A DNA stretch of 64,000 nucleotides from positions 310,001 to 374,000 of the forward strand of contig CAVVFL010000014.1 in NCBI GenBank assembly GCA_963747375.1. Reading direction: 5' to 3'. This stretch comes from Sva-07 sp963747375 (GTDB lineage: Bacteria > Actinomycetota > Acidimicrobiia > Acidimicrobiales > Ilumatobacteraceae). Below, in pieces: positions 28,741 through 38,531 of this stretch (positions are counted from its first letter, which is position 1; every line of letters starts with the position of its first letter). The position numbers were made by a program, and so were the translations under genes. The notes beneath the pieces are model-generated. The model saw only the letters and a list, made by a program, of their open reading frames with translations, had not been told where the DNA came from and made no database searches.

Positions 28741-30162
28741 ATGAGCGATCCTCGTCTCGTCGGGACCGAGATCGTCGACTCGGTCATCGACACCATCGGC
28801 AACACGCCCCTCATTCGCCTGAAGCGGCTCACCGAGCTCGAGGGCATCGACTGCGTGTTCGCGATGAAGAACGAGAGCACCAACCCCGGTGGATCGTCCA
28901 AGGACCGCCCCGCGCTCGAGATGATCCTCGCCGCCGAGCGCGAGGGCCTGCTGCAACCGGGTGGCACGATCGTCGAGCCGACGAGCGGCAACACCGGGGT
29001 CGGACTCGCCATCGTCGCAGCTCAGCGGGGATACAAGTGTGTCTTCGTGATGACCGACAAGGTCGCCCCGGAGAAGGTGTCGCTCCTCAAGGCGTACGGC
29101 GCCGAGGTGGTCGTGTGCCCCGTCGCCGTCGAACCGAGCGATCCGACCAGCTACTACAGCGTCGCCGAACGACTCACGCACGAGCTCGGCGCGTTCCGTC
29201 CCAACCAGTATCAGAACCCGCACAATCCCGAGGCGCACGTGATGACCACCGGCCCCGAGATCTGGCGTCAGACCAGCGGTCGGATCACGCACTTCGTCGC
29301 CGGTGCCGGCACCTGTGGATCGATCACCGGCGTCGCCAGGTACCTCAAGTCGATGAACCCCGACATCAAGATCATCGCTGCTGACCCCGAGGGCTCCGTG
29401 TTCTCCGGGGGCTCCGGACGGCCGTACCTGGTGGAGGGTGTCGGTGAGGACTTCTTCCCCGCCGCCTGGGCCCCCGAGCTGCTCGACGACATCATTGCGA
29501 TCAGCGACGAGGAGAGCTTCCTGACCGCGCGCTACGTCTCCGAGCGCGAAGGCATCCTGATCGGCGGCTCCGGTGGGATGGCCGTCGCGGCGGCGATCAA
29601 GGTCGCCAAGGCCGCGGGACCCGATGACGTGGTCGTCGTGTTCAACCCCGATTCGGGTCGCGGCTACCTGTCGAAGATCTTCGACGACGCCTGGATGGCC
29701 AACTTCGGATTCCTCCGCGAGTGCGACCAGTGCGTCGGTGCGGTCCTCGACACCCGCAATGCCTCGATCGAGAACCTGCTGTACGTGAATCCGCACCAGC
29801 TCGTCTCCGAGGCGATCGAATTGATGCGCTCGACCGGCGTGAGTCAGCTGCCGGTGTGCAAGAACACGCCGCCGTTCGCCGCTGCCGAGGTGTCCGGCTC
29901 GATCGACGAACTCGAGCTGATGGAAGCCATCCACCGCGACCCTGGGGTCATGTCCACACCGGTCGAGAAGGTGATGGGGCCGAAGCTCCCGACCATCGGC
30001 GTGGGCCAGAAGCTCGAACTCGCCGTCGAGATGCTCGAGTCGGCACCGGCCCTGCTGGTGCTGTCCGGCGGGCGCCCGTTGAGCGTGCTCACGCGCACCG
30101 ACGTCCTCGCGTACTTCAGTGCCGTCGCCGAAGCAGCGCTGGAAGGAGCCCACGGTGGGTGA
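28741..30162 (+). CDS. cbs: Cystathionine beta-synthase with C-terminal CBS-domain pair
   Basis: Intact, 473 aa. PLP fold-type II core: PLIRLKRLTELEG, the PLP lysine in NPGGSSKDRPALEMI, EPTSGNTGVGLAIVAAQRGY, and the phosphate loop GAGTCGSITGVARYL. It condenses serine and homocysteine to cystathionine. The C-terminal third holds two CBS motifs (VSEAIELMRSTGVSQLPV and ELAVEMLESAPALLVLSGG) that could sense adenosyl ligands. The linker contains a CDQC pair (FLRECDQCVGAVLD) that I do not remember from other family members. The next gene starts within its last codons. Confidence 0.93.
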   Translation: MSDPRLVGTEIVDSVIDTIGNTPLIRLKRLTELEGIDCVFAMKNESTNPGGSSKDRPALEMILAAEREGLLQPGGTIVEPTSGNTGVGLAIVAAQRGYKCVFVMTDKVAPEKVSLLKAYGAEVVVCPVAVEPSDPTSYYSVAERLTHELGAFRPNQYQNPHNPEAHVMTTGPEIWRQTSGRITHFVAGAGTCGSITGVARYLKSMNPDIKIIAADPEGSVFSGGSGRPYLVEGVGEDFFPAAWAPELLDDIIAISDEESFLTARYVSEREGILIGGSGGMAVAAAIKVAKAAGPDDVVVVFNPDSGRGYLSKIFDDAWMANFGFLRECDQCVGAVLDTRNASIENLLYVNPHQLVSEAIELMRSTGVSQLPVCKNTPPFAAAEVSGSIDELELMEAIHRDPGVMSTPVEKVMGPKLPTIGVGQKLELAVEMLESAPALLVLSGGRPLSVLTRTDVLAYFSAVAEAALEGAHGG

Positions 30163-31318
30163 CATCGAGGCGTCGACCAGACATTCGTTCTCCACGCGGG
30201 CCATCCACGCCGGCCAGGAACCCGACCCCACCACAGGGGCCGTGGTCACGCCGATCTCGTTGTCGACCACGTTCGCCCAGGAGGCTGTCGGCGAACACAA
30301 GGGTTTCGAGTACTCCCGGTCCGGCAACCCGACCCGTTCGGCGCTCGAGGCGCAGGTCGCGTCGCTCGAGGAGGCCGAACACGGCCTCGCATTCGCCAGC
30401 GGTCTGGCGGCCGAGGACAACATCATGCGCCTGTTGCGGCCGGGTCAGCGGACCCTGCTCGGCAACGACGCCTACGGCGGCACCTTCCGCCTGATCTCCA
30501 AGGTGTGGAGCCCGCTCGGGTTCCCGTGGTCGGCAGTCGACCTCACCGACCTCGACGCACTGCGCGCCGACTGGCCCGACGACGTCGGCCTGGTCTGGCT
30601 CGAGACCCCGACCAACCCACTCCTGACCTGCTTCGACATCGAAGCGATCGCCGAGATCGCCCACAACCGTGGTGCGATCGTGGTCGTCGACAACACCTTC
30701 GCCACGCCGTACCTCCAGCAGCCCCTGACCCTCGGCGCCGACATCGTGGTGCACTCCGCCACCAAGTATCTCGGCGGCCACAGCGACGTCGTCGGCGGGT
30801 TCGTGGCGGTCGACGACGACGAACTCGCCGAGCGACTGAGGTTCACACAGAACGCCGCCGGCGCGGTGCCGGCACCCTTCGACTGCTACCTGGTCCTGCG
30901 AGGAGTGAAGACCCTGGCGGTGCGCATGGACCGCCACTGCGAGAACGCCCGCGCCGTGGTCGACCTGCTGGTCGGGCACCCGGCCGTCGACCGCGTGCTG
31001 TACCCACAGCTCCCCGATCATCCGGGTCACGCCGCGGCCGCCAAGCAGATGCGCGACTTCGGCGGGATGGTGTCGTTCACCGTCGCCGCCGGGATGGACG
31101 CTGCGATGACCGTCGCCGCCTCCACCGAGATCTTCACGCTGGCCGAGTCGCTCGGCGCCGTGGAGAGCCTCATCGAGCATCCGGGCGCCATGACGCACGC
31201 CTCGGCGGCGGGCTCACCGCTGGAGGTGCCCGACAACCTCGTGCGTCTGTCGGTCGGCATCGAGGACGCGAGTGATCTCGTCGCCGACCTCCAACAGGCG
31301 CTCGACCGTCTGGGGTGA
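30155..31318 (+). CDS. Cystathionine gamma-synthase / gamma-lyase
   Basis: PLP fold-type I enzyme of the Cys/Met metabolism family, 387 aa from GTG 30155, which overlaps the cbs stop by 8 nt; GGAAGGAG lies 6 nt upstream of it (30141-30148), a strong ribosome-binding site that decides this start over an upstream in-frame ATG at 30119. Motifs: FSTRAIHAGQEPDP, YSRSGNPTRSALEAQVASLE, ASGLAAEDNIMRLL, VVVDNTFATPYLQQP and the Schiff-base Lys in HSATKYLGGHSDVVGG. Paired with cbs it suits reverse transsulfuration (cystathionine to cysteine) but synthase activity cannot be excluded. Confidence 0.9.
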   Translation: MGDIEASTRHSFSTRAIHAGQEPDPTTGAVVTPISLSTTFAQEAVGEHKGFEYSRSGNPTRSALEAQVASLEEAEHGLAFASGLAAEDNIMRLLRPGQRTLLGNDAYGGTFRLISKVWSPLGFPWSAVDLTDLDALRADWPDDVGLVWLETPTNPLLTCFDIEAIAEIAHNRGAIVVVDNTFATPYLQQPLTLGADIVVHSATKYLGGHSDVVGGFVAVDDDELAERLRFTQNAAGAVPAPFDCYLVLRGVKTLAVRMDRHCENARAVVDLLVGHPAVDRVLYPQLPDHPGHAAAAKQMRDFGGMVSFTVAAGMDAAMTVAASTEIFTLAESLGAVESLIEHPGAMTHASAAGSPLEVPDNLVRLSVGIEDASDLVADLQQALDRLG

Positions 31319-31322
31319 CCCG

Positions 31323-32745
31323 ATGAACCCTGCACCAACCGATCGACCGATCGTCGTCGCCGCCAACCGGCTTCCGGTGATGCGCACCGACGAGGGATGG
31401 GCGCCGAGCCCGGGAGGCCTCGTGCGTGCGCTGCTCCCGATGCTGCGCGACACCGGTGGCACCTGGGTCGGCTGGACCGGTGATCCCGACGACGAGGCCG
31501 ACCCCTTCAGCGTCGAAGGCGTCGACCTCCATCCGGTACCGATCAGCGCCGAGGAGATCGAGCTCTACTACGAGGGATTCTCGAACGACGCGCTGTGGCC
31601 GCTCTACCACGATGCACTGCGCGAGTCGACGTACTCCAGCGAGCAGTGGGACGCCTACGTCGCCGTCAACGACCGATTCGCGGTGGCGCTCGCCGACGAT
31701 CGCGCCGCCCGACGCGATCGTCTGGATCCACGACTACCAGCTGCAACTCGTCCCCAAGATGTTGCGCGAGCTGCGCGCCGACGTGACCATCGGGTTCTTC
31801 CTGCACATCCCGTTCCCCCCGTACGAGTTGTTCTCCCGACTTCCCTGGCGAACCGAGATCGTCGAGGGTCTGCTCGGCTGCGATCTGCTCGGCTTCCAGC
31901 GTCCGATGGGCAGCAGCGAACTTCATCACCGCTGCGCAACAGCTGCTGCACGTGGACGCACACGACGACGTGATCGAGAACCCCGATCACCGCACCCGGG
32001 TCGGCGCGTTTCCGATCTCGATCGACGTCGATGACGTCGAGGCGATGGCCGCCGGCCGTGCGACCCGCCAACGCATGAGCCAGATCCGTGCCCGACTGGG
32101 CGACCCGGAGGTGATCCTGCTCGGCGTCGACCGGCTCGACTACACCAAGGGCATCGGACTGCGTCTCAAGGCGTTCGCAGCCCTGCTCGAGTCGGGCGAA
32201 CTCGATCCCGAGCGCCACGTCATGGTCCAGGTGGCCACCCCGACGCGCGAAGCCGTCGAGCACTACCAGGACGAACGCCACCAGATCGAGCGACTGGTCG
32301 GCGAGATCAACGGGCGCTACAGCCGCATCGGTCTGCCGGTGATCCACTACCTGTACCAGTCGCTCCCGTTCGACGAACTCATCGCGCTGTACCGCGCCGG
32401 TGACGTCATGCTCGTCACGCCGTTCCGTGACGGCATGAACCTGGTGGCCAAGGAGTACGCGGCCGCGCACATCGACGGCGACGGCGTGCTCGTGCTGTCG
32501 GAGTTCGCCGGTGCCGCCGACGAATTGACCGATGCCGTGCTCGTCAATCCGCACGACGACGAGGCCCTGAAACAGGCGATCATGACGGCCGTCGAGATGC
32601 ATCGCCACGAACGCCGGGAGCGGATGGCCGGCCTGCGCAATCAGATCCGCAAGAGCGACGTGCAGGGCTGGGCCGACCGGTTCCTCGGCGTGATGGATCG
32701 AAGCGGCCGATGCCCGAGATGCTTCGGCCGGCTGACCGGACGTGA
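31323..32745 (+). CDS. otsA: Trehalose-6-phosphate synthase (frameshifted)
   Basis: GT20 glycosyltransferase making trehalose-6-phosphate from UDP-glucose and glucose-6-phosphate. About 470 aa: IVVAANRLPVMRTDEGW, PSPGGLVRALLPML, VWIHDYQLQLVPKMLRE, TIGFFLHIPFPPYELF, ILLGVDRLDYTKGIGLRLKA (substrate Arg and Lys), DVMLVTPFRDGMNLVAKEY and LVLSEFAGAADELTDA. Slips near 31700, 31915 and 32690-32740. It starts 5 nt after the cystathionine gene, and its stop is likely the TGA at 32743-32745, giving a GTGA overlap with otsB. Confidence 0.9.
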
Positions 32746-33489
32746 CCACCTACGACGATCCTGCCGATCTGGCCGATCTCGTCTCGTCGTCACCGCGGCC
32801 GTTGCTGATCGGACTCGATGTCGATGGTGTCCTCGCTCCGCTCGTCGACCATGCCGCCGATTCGGTTCTCCTCGACGGCATGAGCGAGGCGGTCAGCGCG
32901 GCGGCGGGCCTCGACGACGTGTACGTCGCCGTGGTCTCGGGCCGATCGCTCGACGGTCTCGCCCAGTTCGGCTTCGGTCCCGACGTGCATGTCATCGGCA
33001 GCCACGGCATGGAGACCCGCGATCGACCGATGCAGCACTTGAGTGACGTCGAGCGAGCTCGTCTCGCCACGCTCGACGACCTGACCGTCGCGGCGGTCGG
33101 ACACGCCGGTGCCTGGTGCGTGGATCGAACGCAAGCCCGCGAGCGTGGTGCTGCACGTCCGACAGGCCGACCCCGCGCTCGGACGCGAGGCGTTGGCACA
33201 ACTGCGTTCTCGGGCCGATCACGTCAGCGGCGCAGCGTCGAAGGCGGGCAGCAACGTGCTCGAGCTGTTCACCCGGCACGCCGACAAGGGCACCGCTCTC
33301 GTCGAGTTCGGCTCGGAACTCGACGCCGGAACCACGGTGTTCGTCGGCGACGACGTCACCGACGAGGATGCCTTCGCCCGCCTCGGCGCGAGCGGCATCG
33401 CCATCAAGGTCGGCGATGCCGACACGATTGCGAGCCACCGCCTCCGCGACCCGCACGCCGTCCTCGCCTGGCTCCGCGCCCTCACCTGA
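32742..33489 (+). CDS. otsB: Trehalose-6-phosphate phosphatase (one frameshift)
   Basis: HAD-superfamily phosphatase of about 248 aa that completes trehalose synthesis. Catalytic Asp pair in LLIGLDVDGVLAPLVDHA, motif II in VYVAVVSGRSLDGL, cap region IGSHGMETRD, the Lys in SKAGSNVLELFTRHADKGTA-like text and the acidic motif TVFVGDDVTDEDAFARLG. One slip near 33112, in the segment AVGHAGAWCVD, which continues GAWIERKPASVVLHVRQ. It ends the operon; a TTTGYGT-family inverted repeat follows 16 bp later. Confidence 0.9.
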
Positions 33490-33505
33490 GCGTGCTCCCC
33501 ACCCT

Positions 33506-33555
33506 GTTTGTGTTGCAGTTCCATTGGGGCGTCCCAACCGAAGTGCAACGCAAAC
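33506..33555. repeat. Intergenic 50-bp inverted repeat, family TTTGYGT, copy B
   Basis: GTTTGTGTTGCAGTT at the left faces AAGTGCAACGCAAAC at the right. It sits between the convergent ends of otsB and rnhB. The left inner arm has diverged (CCATTGGG) from copy A (CGGTTGG). Confidence 0.75.
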
Positions 33556-33586
33556 ATCGAGAACAGCGAGTTGAGCGAGTTGAGGG

Positions 33587-34288
33587 TCAGAAGAGGGAGG
33601 ACTGGCCGGCGGGAGGGGTGCGGCGGATCGCGGTCCACGGGACGTAGTGGTCCATGAACACCCAGGTGCGGCGGTGGATCGCCGATGGTCCATAGCCGAG
33701 CAGCGCGGCCTTGTGCACCGGGCACGGATAGCCCTTGTTCGTGTCGAACGACCAGTTCGGGTAGCTCTCGGCGTGAGCTCGCATCTCACGGTCGCGTACG
33801 ACTTTGGCGAGGATGCTCGCGGTCGCCACGCTGAGGCACCGCAGATCGGCCTTGACGGCGAGTTCGACATGGGGAACCGACGGCGACACGAAGTCCCACT
33901 TGCCGTCGGTCACCGCCACGTCCGCCTCGACGCCGAGCCCCTCGATCGCTCGACGCGCGGCGAGCTTCTGCGCCGCCGACATGCCGAGGTGATCACACTC
34001 CTCTTGGCTCACCGAACCGACCGACCAGGCCACGCACCACTCGGTCAACCGGTCGAAGAGCGCCTCGCGCTCGCGCTCGTTGAGCAGCTTGGAGTCACGA
34101 ACGCCGTTGACCCGCGTGTCGCGCGGCAAGATCGCCGCACCGACCGACAACGGCCCGGCCCATGCGCCGCGCCCGACCTCGTCGATGCCGACGACCACGT
34201 CGTGGCCGCGTTCCCACATCTCCCGCTCGATGGCGCGCGTCGGCGCCCGCTTCTTCGACTGTTTCGGACGCGTCCCGGTGCGGCTCAA
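33587..34288 (-). CDS. rnhB: Ribonuclease HII
   Basis: Intact 233-aa enzyme cleaving RNA in RNA-DNA hybrids and single embedded ribonucleotides. Motifs: VVGIDEVGRGAWAGPLSVGA (two catalytic acids), VRDSKLLNERERE, the Asp in VAVTDGKWDF, ADLRCLSVATASILAKVVRD and the family ending YPNWSFDTNKGYP. It has a short basic N-terminal extension (SRTGTRPKQSKKRAPTR). It is the last gene of a gpsA - unknown - rnhB unit; the unknown gene's stop lies 9 nt upstream of its start. Confidence 0.95.
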   Translation of the reverse strand: MSRTGTRPKQSKKRAPTRAIEREMWERGHDVVVGIDEVGRGAWAGPLSVGAAILPRDTRVNGVRDSKLLNEREREALFDRLTEWCVAWSVGSVSQEECDHLGMSAAQKLAARRAIEGLGVEADVAVTDGKWDFVSPSVPHVELAVKADLRCLSVATASILAKVVRDREMRAHAESYPNWSFDTNKGYPCPVHKAALLGYGPSAIHRRTWVFMDHYVPWTAIRRTPPAGQSSLF

Positions 34289-34297
34289 CGCTCTCCG

Positions 34298-35588
34298 TCA
34301 GCCATTGCCGCCACCACCAGCGGTGCCGAGGTCGATGCTGACGCCGATGCGCGTCGGCTGCGGCGGCGCCGCCCACAGCGCCTCGCCCGAGGCTTCGCTC
34401 GTCGACCAGTCGGGATCGATGCCTGGGGCGGTGAGGTGCTGCAGCTTCGCCGTGCTGCTCCCACAGGACCGCCGGACGTTCCCCGTGCCACCGCACCGCG
34501 AACGACACGGTCGAGCGCGTCCCGGTCGGGATGCGGTGCACCTCGAAGTTGGCGCCGAGCCAGCGACGGGGAATCCCCGCGGACAGCAACCGACCACCAT
34601 CGGCGATGCGTTGCTCGATCTGGGCCACGAACCGTCCGACCGACGCGCCACGACGCACGTCGGAAAACGACGCCGGGCGACCGGCAGACTCCGGAGCAAC
34701 CCGTCCGTCACGGATCCGGCGAGCACGAAGCCTGGCGAGATCGCCGGTCGCGCGAACGTCACCGGCCGCCAACGCGAGTCGCTCGCACGCCGCCAGCGCG
34801 GCCGCGGCCTCGGGATCGCCCGAGCGCGCGATCGACGCGATCGGTTCGACGATCTCGGGCATCCACGCATCGGCATCGTCGCCGAGCCGAACGAGTTCGG
34901 CCACGTCGAGCAGGAATCCGATCGGGTCACCCGAACCCACCGGGCCCTGCAGCAGCAGATCGCAACGCGCCGCGGTCAACGCATCAGCGAGTCCGGCGTC
35001 GGGCAGCACCACCCGGCTGGCCCGGTGGACCACGGTCAGCCAGCCCCGCACGACGGCCATCGCAGGGACGAGCGTCGGAAGTGCCCAGGCGCCGATGCGC
35101 GCCGGGTCGTGGGGGACGGCCACCCGGATCGACGATCGATGCCCGACCGGCAGCACGATCGACCCCGGGGGGAGTTCGAGCCCCTTGATCGGCACGTCCG
35201 CGGGTGGACGCTCGGTCAGGACTCGCGCCCCGGCGAATGCCACGGCGAACGGCAGCGGCGACTCGTTCTCGACTTCGATCACGGTGAGCCCGCCGAGGTC
35301 GGGCACCGACCACACCCGCTGCACCGCGTCCCCGTCCGGGATCCGGACGCGGGTCTCGATCACGGCGGTGCCCTCGAGGCGCTGCTGGCGAACTGCGGGT
35401 TCGGAGGCCGGCACGTGCCAACGGTCTTCGGCGGCGACGTACCACGACACCGTTGCGTCGGGTCCGTGACCGGGGCCCAGCGACGTGACGTCACCCCACG
35501 GGGTGACCACCGAACGACACGGGGTACCGGTCACTCCGACCATCGTCTCCGCCGCAGCCGAGGCCGCGCCGTGCTCGACCGCGCTCAC
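34298..35588 (-). CDS. Unknown protein of about 430 aa in the gpsA-rnhB operon
   Basis: Starts at GTG 35588, overlapping the gpsA stop by 4 nt. The N-terminal half looks all-beta: VVTPWGDVTSLGPGHGPDAT, VRIPDGDAVQRVWSVPDLGG, LTVIEVENESPLPFAVAFAG. The middle is helical and Ala-rich (IASIARSGDPEAAAALAACE, LARLRARRIRDG). The C-terminal part is beta again, TVSFAVRWHGERPAVLWE, and after a slip near 34440 ends IGVSIDLGTAGGGGNG. There is no signal peptide or membrane segment and I do not recognise a family. The beta-helix-beta plan recalls carbohydrate-active accessory domains, but that is speculation. Confidence 0.6.
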
Positions 35589-36592
35589 GCCTCGAATTCG
35601 CCCTTGCGGCTGCGCTGCATCAGCGCGGCGAGTGCATCGGGAGCCGGATGGCCCTCGTGGCAGACCGCCACGATCTGCTCGGTGATCGGCATCTCGACAC
35701 CGTATCGGCGGGCGAGGTCGAGCACGCTGGGCGACGACTTGACGCCCTCGGCAACCATGTTGGTGCCGGCGAGAATCTCCTCGATCGACTTGCCGGCGCC
35801 GAGCTGCAGGCCGACGCTGTTGTTGCGGCTCTGCTTCGACGAACACGTGGCGATCAGGTCGCCGATGCCGGCGAGGCCGGCGAACGTGGCGGGTTGGCCA
35901 CCCATCGCCACCCCGAGCCGGGTCATCTCGGCGAGGCCCCTGGTGATCAGGGTGGCGCGGGTGTTGTCACCGAACCCCATCCCCTCGGCCATACCGGCTG
36001 CGATCGCGATGACGTTCTTGACCACCCCGGCCACCTCGCAGCCGATCACGTCGCTGTTGGTGTACACCCGCAGGCTCGGTCGGCTGAAGATCCGCTGGAG
36101 TTCACGAGCGATCGTGTCGTCGTCGATCGCCACCACGCTCGCGGCCGGTTGACCCGACAGGATCTCCTTGGCCAGGTTCGGCCCGGTCAGCACCGCGACC
36201 GGGTGGCCGGGCATCGCATCGGTGGTGACCTCGCTCATCCGCTTGAGCGTGGTGCGTTCGAGCCCCTTCGCCAGCGACACCACGGGCACCCAGGGTCGGA
36301 TCGAGGCCGCTGCTTCGACAGCGACGTCGCGGTAGCCGTGCGACGGAACCGCCATCACGACGACGTCGGCGTGACCGACCGCGTCGGCGAGCGAATCGGT
36401 GGCGCGCAGTTCGTCGGGCAGCACGAATGCGGGCAGGTACTCGGGATTCACCTTCGCCTCGTTGATCTGGTCCGCGAGTTCCGAGCGGCGCGCCCACAGC
36501 ACGGTCGGCGTGTTCTCCGCGGCCATCGCTGCCACGGTGGTCCCCCACGACCCGGCGCCGATCACCGCCACCTTGATGTCGGTGGCGCTCAC
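35585..36592 (-). CDS. gpsA: NAD(P)+-dependent glycerol-3-phosphate dehydrogenase
   Basis: Intact, 335 aa. Makes sn-glycerol-3-phosphate for phospholipids. Rossmann motif VAVIGAGSWGTTVAAMAAEN, the NAD-binding PSHGYRD segment, LAKGLERTTLKRMSEV, VLTGPNLAKEI, the catalytic Lys in EVAGVVKNVIAIAAGMAEG, DNTRATLITRGLAEMTRLG and the C-terminal IEEILAGTNMVAEGVKS. First gene of its operon, divergent from cofC. Start GTG 36592 chosen because it gives the compact family N-terminus. Confidence 0.95.
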   Translation of the reverse strand: MSATDIKVAVIGAGSWGTTVAAMAAENTPTVLWARRSELADQINEAKVNPEYLPAFVLPDELRATDSLADAVGHADVVVMAVPSHGYRDVAVEAAASIRPWVPVVSLAKGLERTTLKRMSEVTTDAMPGHPVAVLTGPNLAKEILSGQPAASVVAIDDDTIARELQRIFSRPSLRVYTNSDVIGCEVAGVVKNVIAIAAGMAEGMGFGDNTRATLITRGLAEMTRLGVAMGGQPATFAGLAGIGDLIATCSSKQSRNNSVGLQLGAGKSIEEILAGTNMVAEGVKSSPSVLDLARRYGVEMPITEQIVAVCHEGHPAPDALAALMQRSRKGEFEA

Positions 36593-36729
36593 GCTGAACG
36601 CTTCATCATCTCGATGGTCATCATCTCGTCCCCCTCGCGGGCCCGTCCTCGACCCTGCTCACAACGAGGCCACCCTAGTTCGGCACCATCCGAGGGGCCT
36701 ACGGCAGCCGAGTCGCATCGGCGCTCTCG

Positions 36730-36735
36730 TACAGT
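36730..36735 (+). promoter_or_regulatory. Putative leaderless -10 (TACAGT) for cofC
   Basis: TACAGT ends 8 nt before GTG 36744. Confidence 0.5.
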
Positions 36736-36743
36736 GGACCACC

Positions 36744-37357
36744 GTGCGTCTCGCCGTGTTGATTCCGGTCAAACGATTCACAGCGGCCAAGGGTCGGCTG
36801 ACCGGCGTGCTCACCGATGCCGATCGTGCGGCGCTGGCACGCTGGATGGCGTCCCGCGTCGTCGACGTGGTCGCCGAGGTGCCCACCTTCGTGGCCTGTG
36901 ACGACGACGACGTCGCCGAATGGGCCCGCGAGCGGGGCGCACAGGTCATCTGGGGCGCTGGTCTCGGCCTGAACGGCGCCGTCGATGATGGCGTCGCACG
37001 GATCATCGCCGATGGGTTCGACCACCTCCTGGTCACCCATGCCGACATCGCCCGACCTGCGGGACTCCTCGACGTCGCCCATCCCGGCCGCATCACGCTC
37101 GTACCCGACCGCCGCCACGACGGCACCAACGTGATGTCGTTCCCGGCTGCCGCGCCGGTGCGCGTGCGTCCTACGGTGGCCACTCGTTCTCTCGCCACCT
37201 CGACCAGGCGCTGGCGTTCGACGGGGTCGAACTCGAGGTGCGTTCCGACACCGACCTGTCCCTCGATCTCGACACCCGTCGGGATCTCACCCACCCACTG
37301 ATCCGAGAGGTCCTCCCCGAATGGCTGCCAACGAACCCGGCCAACCCGCACCGGTGA
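36744..37357 (+). CDS. cofC: 2-phospho-L-lactate / phosphoenolpyruvate guanylyltransferase (one frameshift)
   Basis: Nucleotidyltransferase of coenzyme F420 biosynthesis (CofC/FbiD), about 204 aa. N-terminus LAVLIPVKRFTAAKGRLTGV (nucleotide-binding loop), VPTFVACDDDDVAEWARERG, LNGAVDDGVARI, LLVTHADIARPAGL (metal Asp) and RITLVPDRRHDGTNVMSF. A slip near 37165 leads to YGGHSFSRHLDQALAFDGVE, DTDLSLDLDTRRDL and a stop at 37355-37357, overlapping the next start (GTGA). Its presence fits the two LLM oxidoreductases in this window. Confidence 0.88.
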
Positions 37358-38104
37358 CGCCGGGCGGGTCGCTGCCGCACTCCTCCACCAACCTCGACAC
37401 GCCCACGTCCGCGCTGGCGATCGGCGCGCACCCCGACGACGTCGAGTTCGGTTGCGGCGGACTGTTGGCGAAGTGGGCTGCGGACGGCTGCATCGTGCAC
37501 CACCTGGTCTGCACCGACGGCTCGAAGGGCACCTGGGATCCCGACGCCGACGGGATCGCATTGGCCCTGCGTCGCCAGGACGAACAACGAGAGGCCGCCC
37601 GCCGCCTGGCCGGCGACCGTGCCGGCGAGGTTCGGTTCCTCGGCCGCGTCGACGGCGAACTCGAGAGCGACCTTGCGACTCGCGGCGAGGTCGCCAGGGT
37701 GATCCGCGAACTGCAGCCGCAGGTGGTGCTCGGCCACGATCCGTGGAAGCGGTATCGCCTCCATCCCGATCATCGCCACGCCGGACTGCTGGCGTGCGAC
37801 GCGATCGTCGCCGCCCGCGACCCGCACTTCTTCAAGGACCACGGAATCGCCCACCACCGGCCCGACGCGCTGCTGCTGTGGGAGGCCGACCAGCCCGATC
37901 ATGCCGAGGACGTCGCTGGCGTTCGTCGACGTGAAGCTGTGGGCCCTCGCCGCGCACGAGAGCCAGTTCGAGTCGACGATGAAGGCGTCGGACGACGACC
38001 AGCTGGCTGCGTTCGACCAGCGCGTGCGCAACCGCCTCGGCGATCTCGGACGTCCGTTCGACATGGACGCCGCCGAGGTGTTCAAGCTCATCGCCGATCT
38101 CTGA
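37354..38104 (+). CDS. PIG-L / LmbE family deacetylase (one frameshift)
   Basis: Zinc N-deacetylase fold, about 250 aa. The zinc motif AIGAHPDDVEFGCGGLLAKW is followed by VCTDGSKGTWDPDADG, RLAGDRAGEVRFLGRVDGEL and the second zinc His in RYRLHPDHRHAGLLACDA; a slip near 37915 continues FVDVKLWALAAHESQFES. It could be a sugar N-deacetylase such as MshB of mycothiol synthesis or a BshB-like paralogue; the motifs alone do not decide. GTG 37354 (GTGA overlap with cofC) is preferred over ATG 37321, which would overlap cofC by 37 nt. Confidence 0.78.
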
Positions 38105-38117
38105 CCCGGAACGCGAA

Positions 38118-38141
38118 ACGGGGGGCCCGTAGGCCCCCCGT
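38118..38141. terminator. Bidirectional hairpin terminator, 10-bp GC stem
   Basis: ACGGGGGGCC - CGTA - GGCCCCCCGT: perfect 10-bp stem with a 4-nt loop, between the convergent deacetylase and lysine-tail genes. No clear T-run on either side. Confidence 0.75.
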
Positions 38142-38160
38142 CAAGGATTCGACGTGCTGG

Positions 38161-38527
<367 letters not shown>

Positions 38528-38531
38528 CAGG

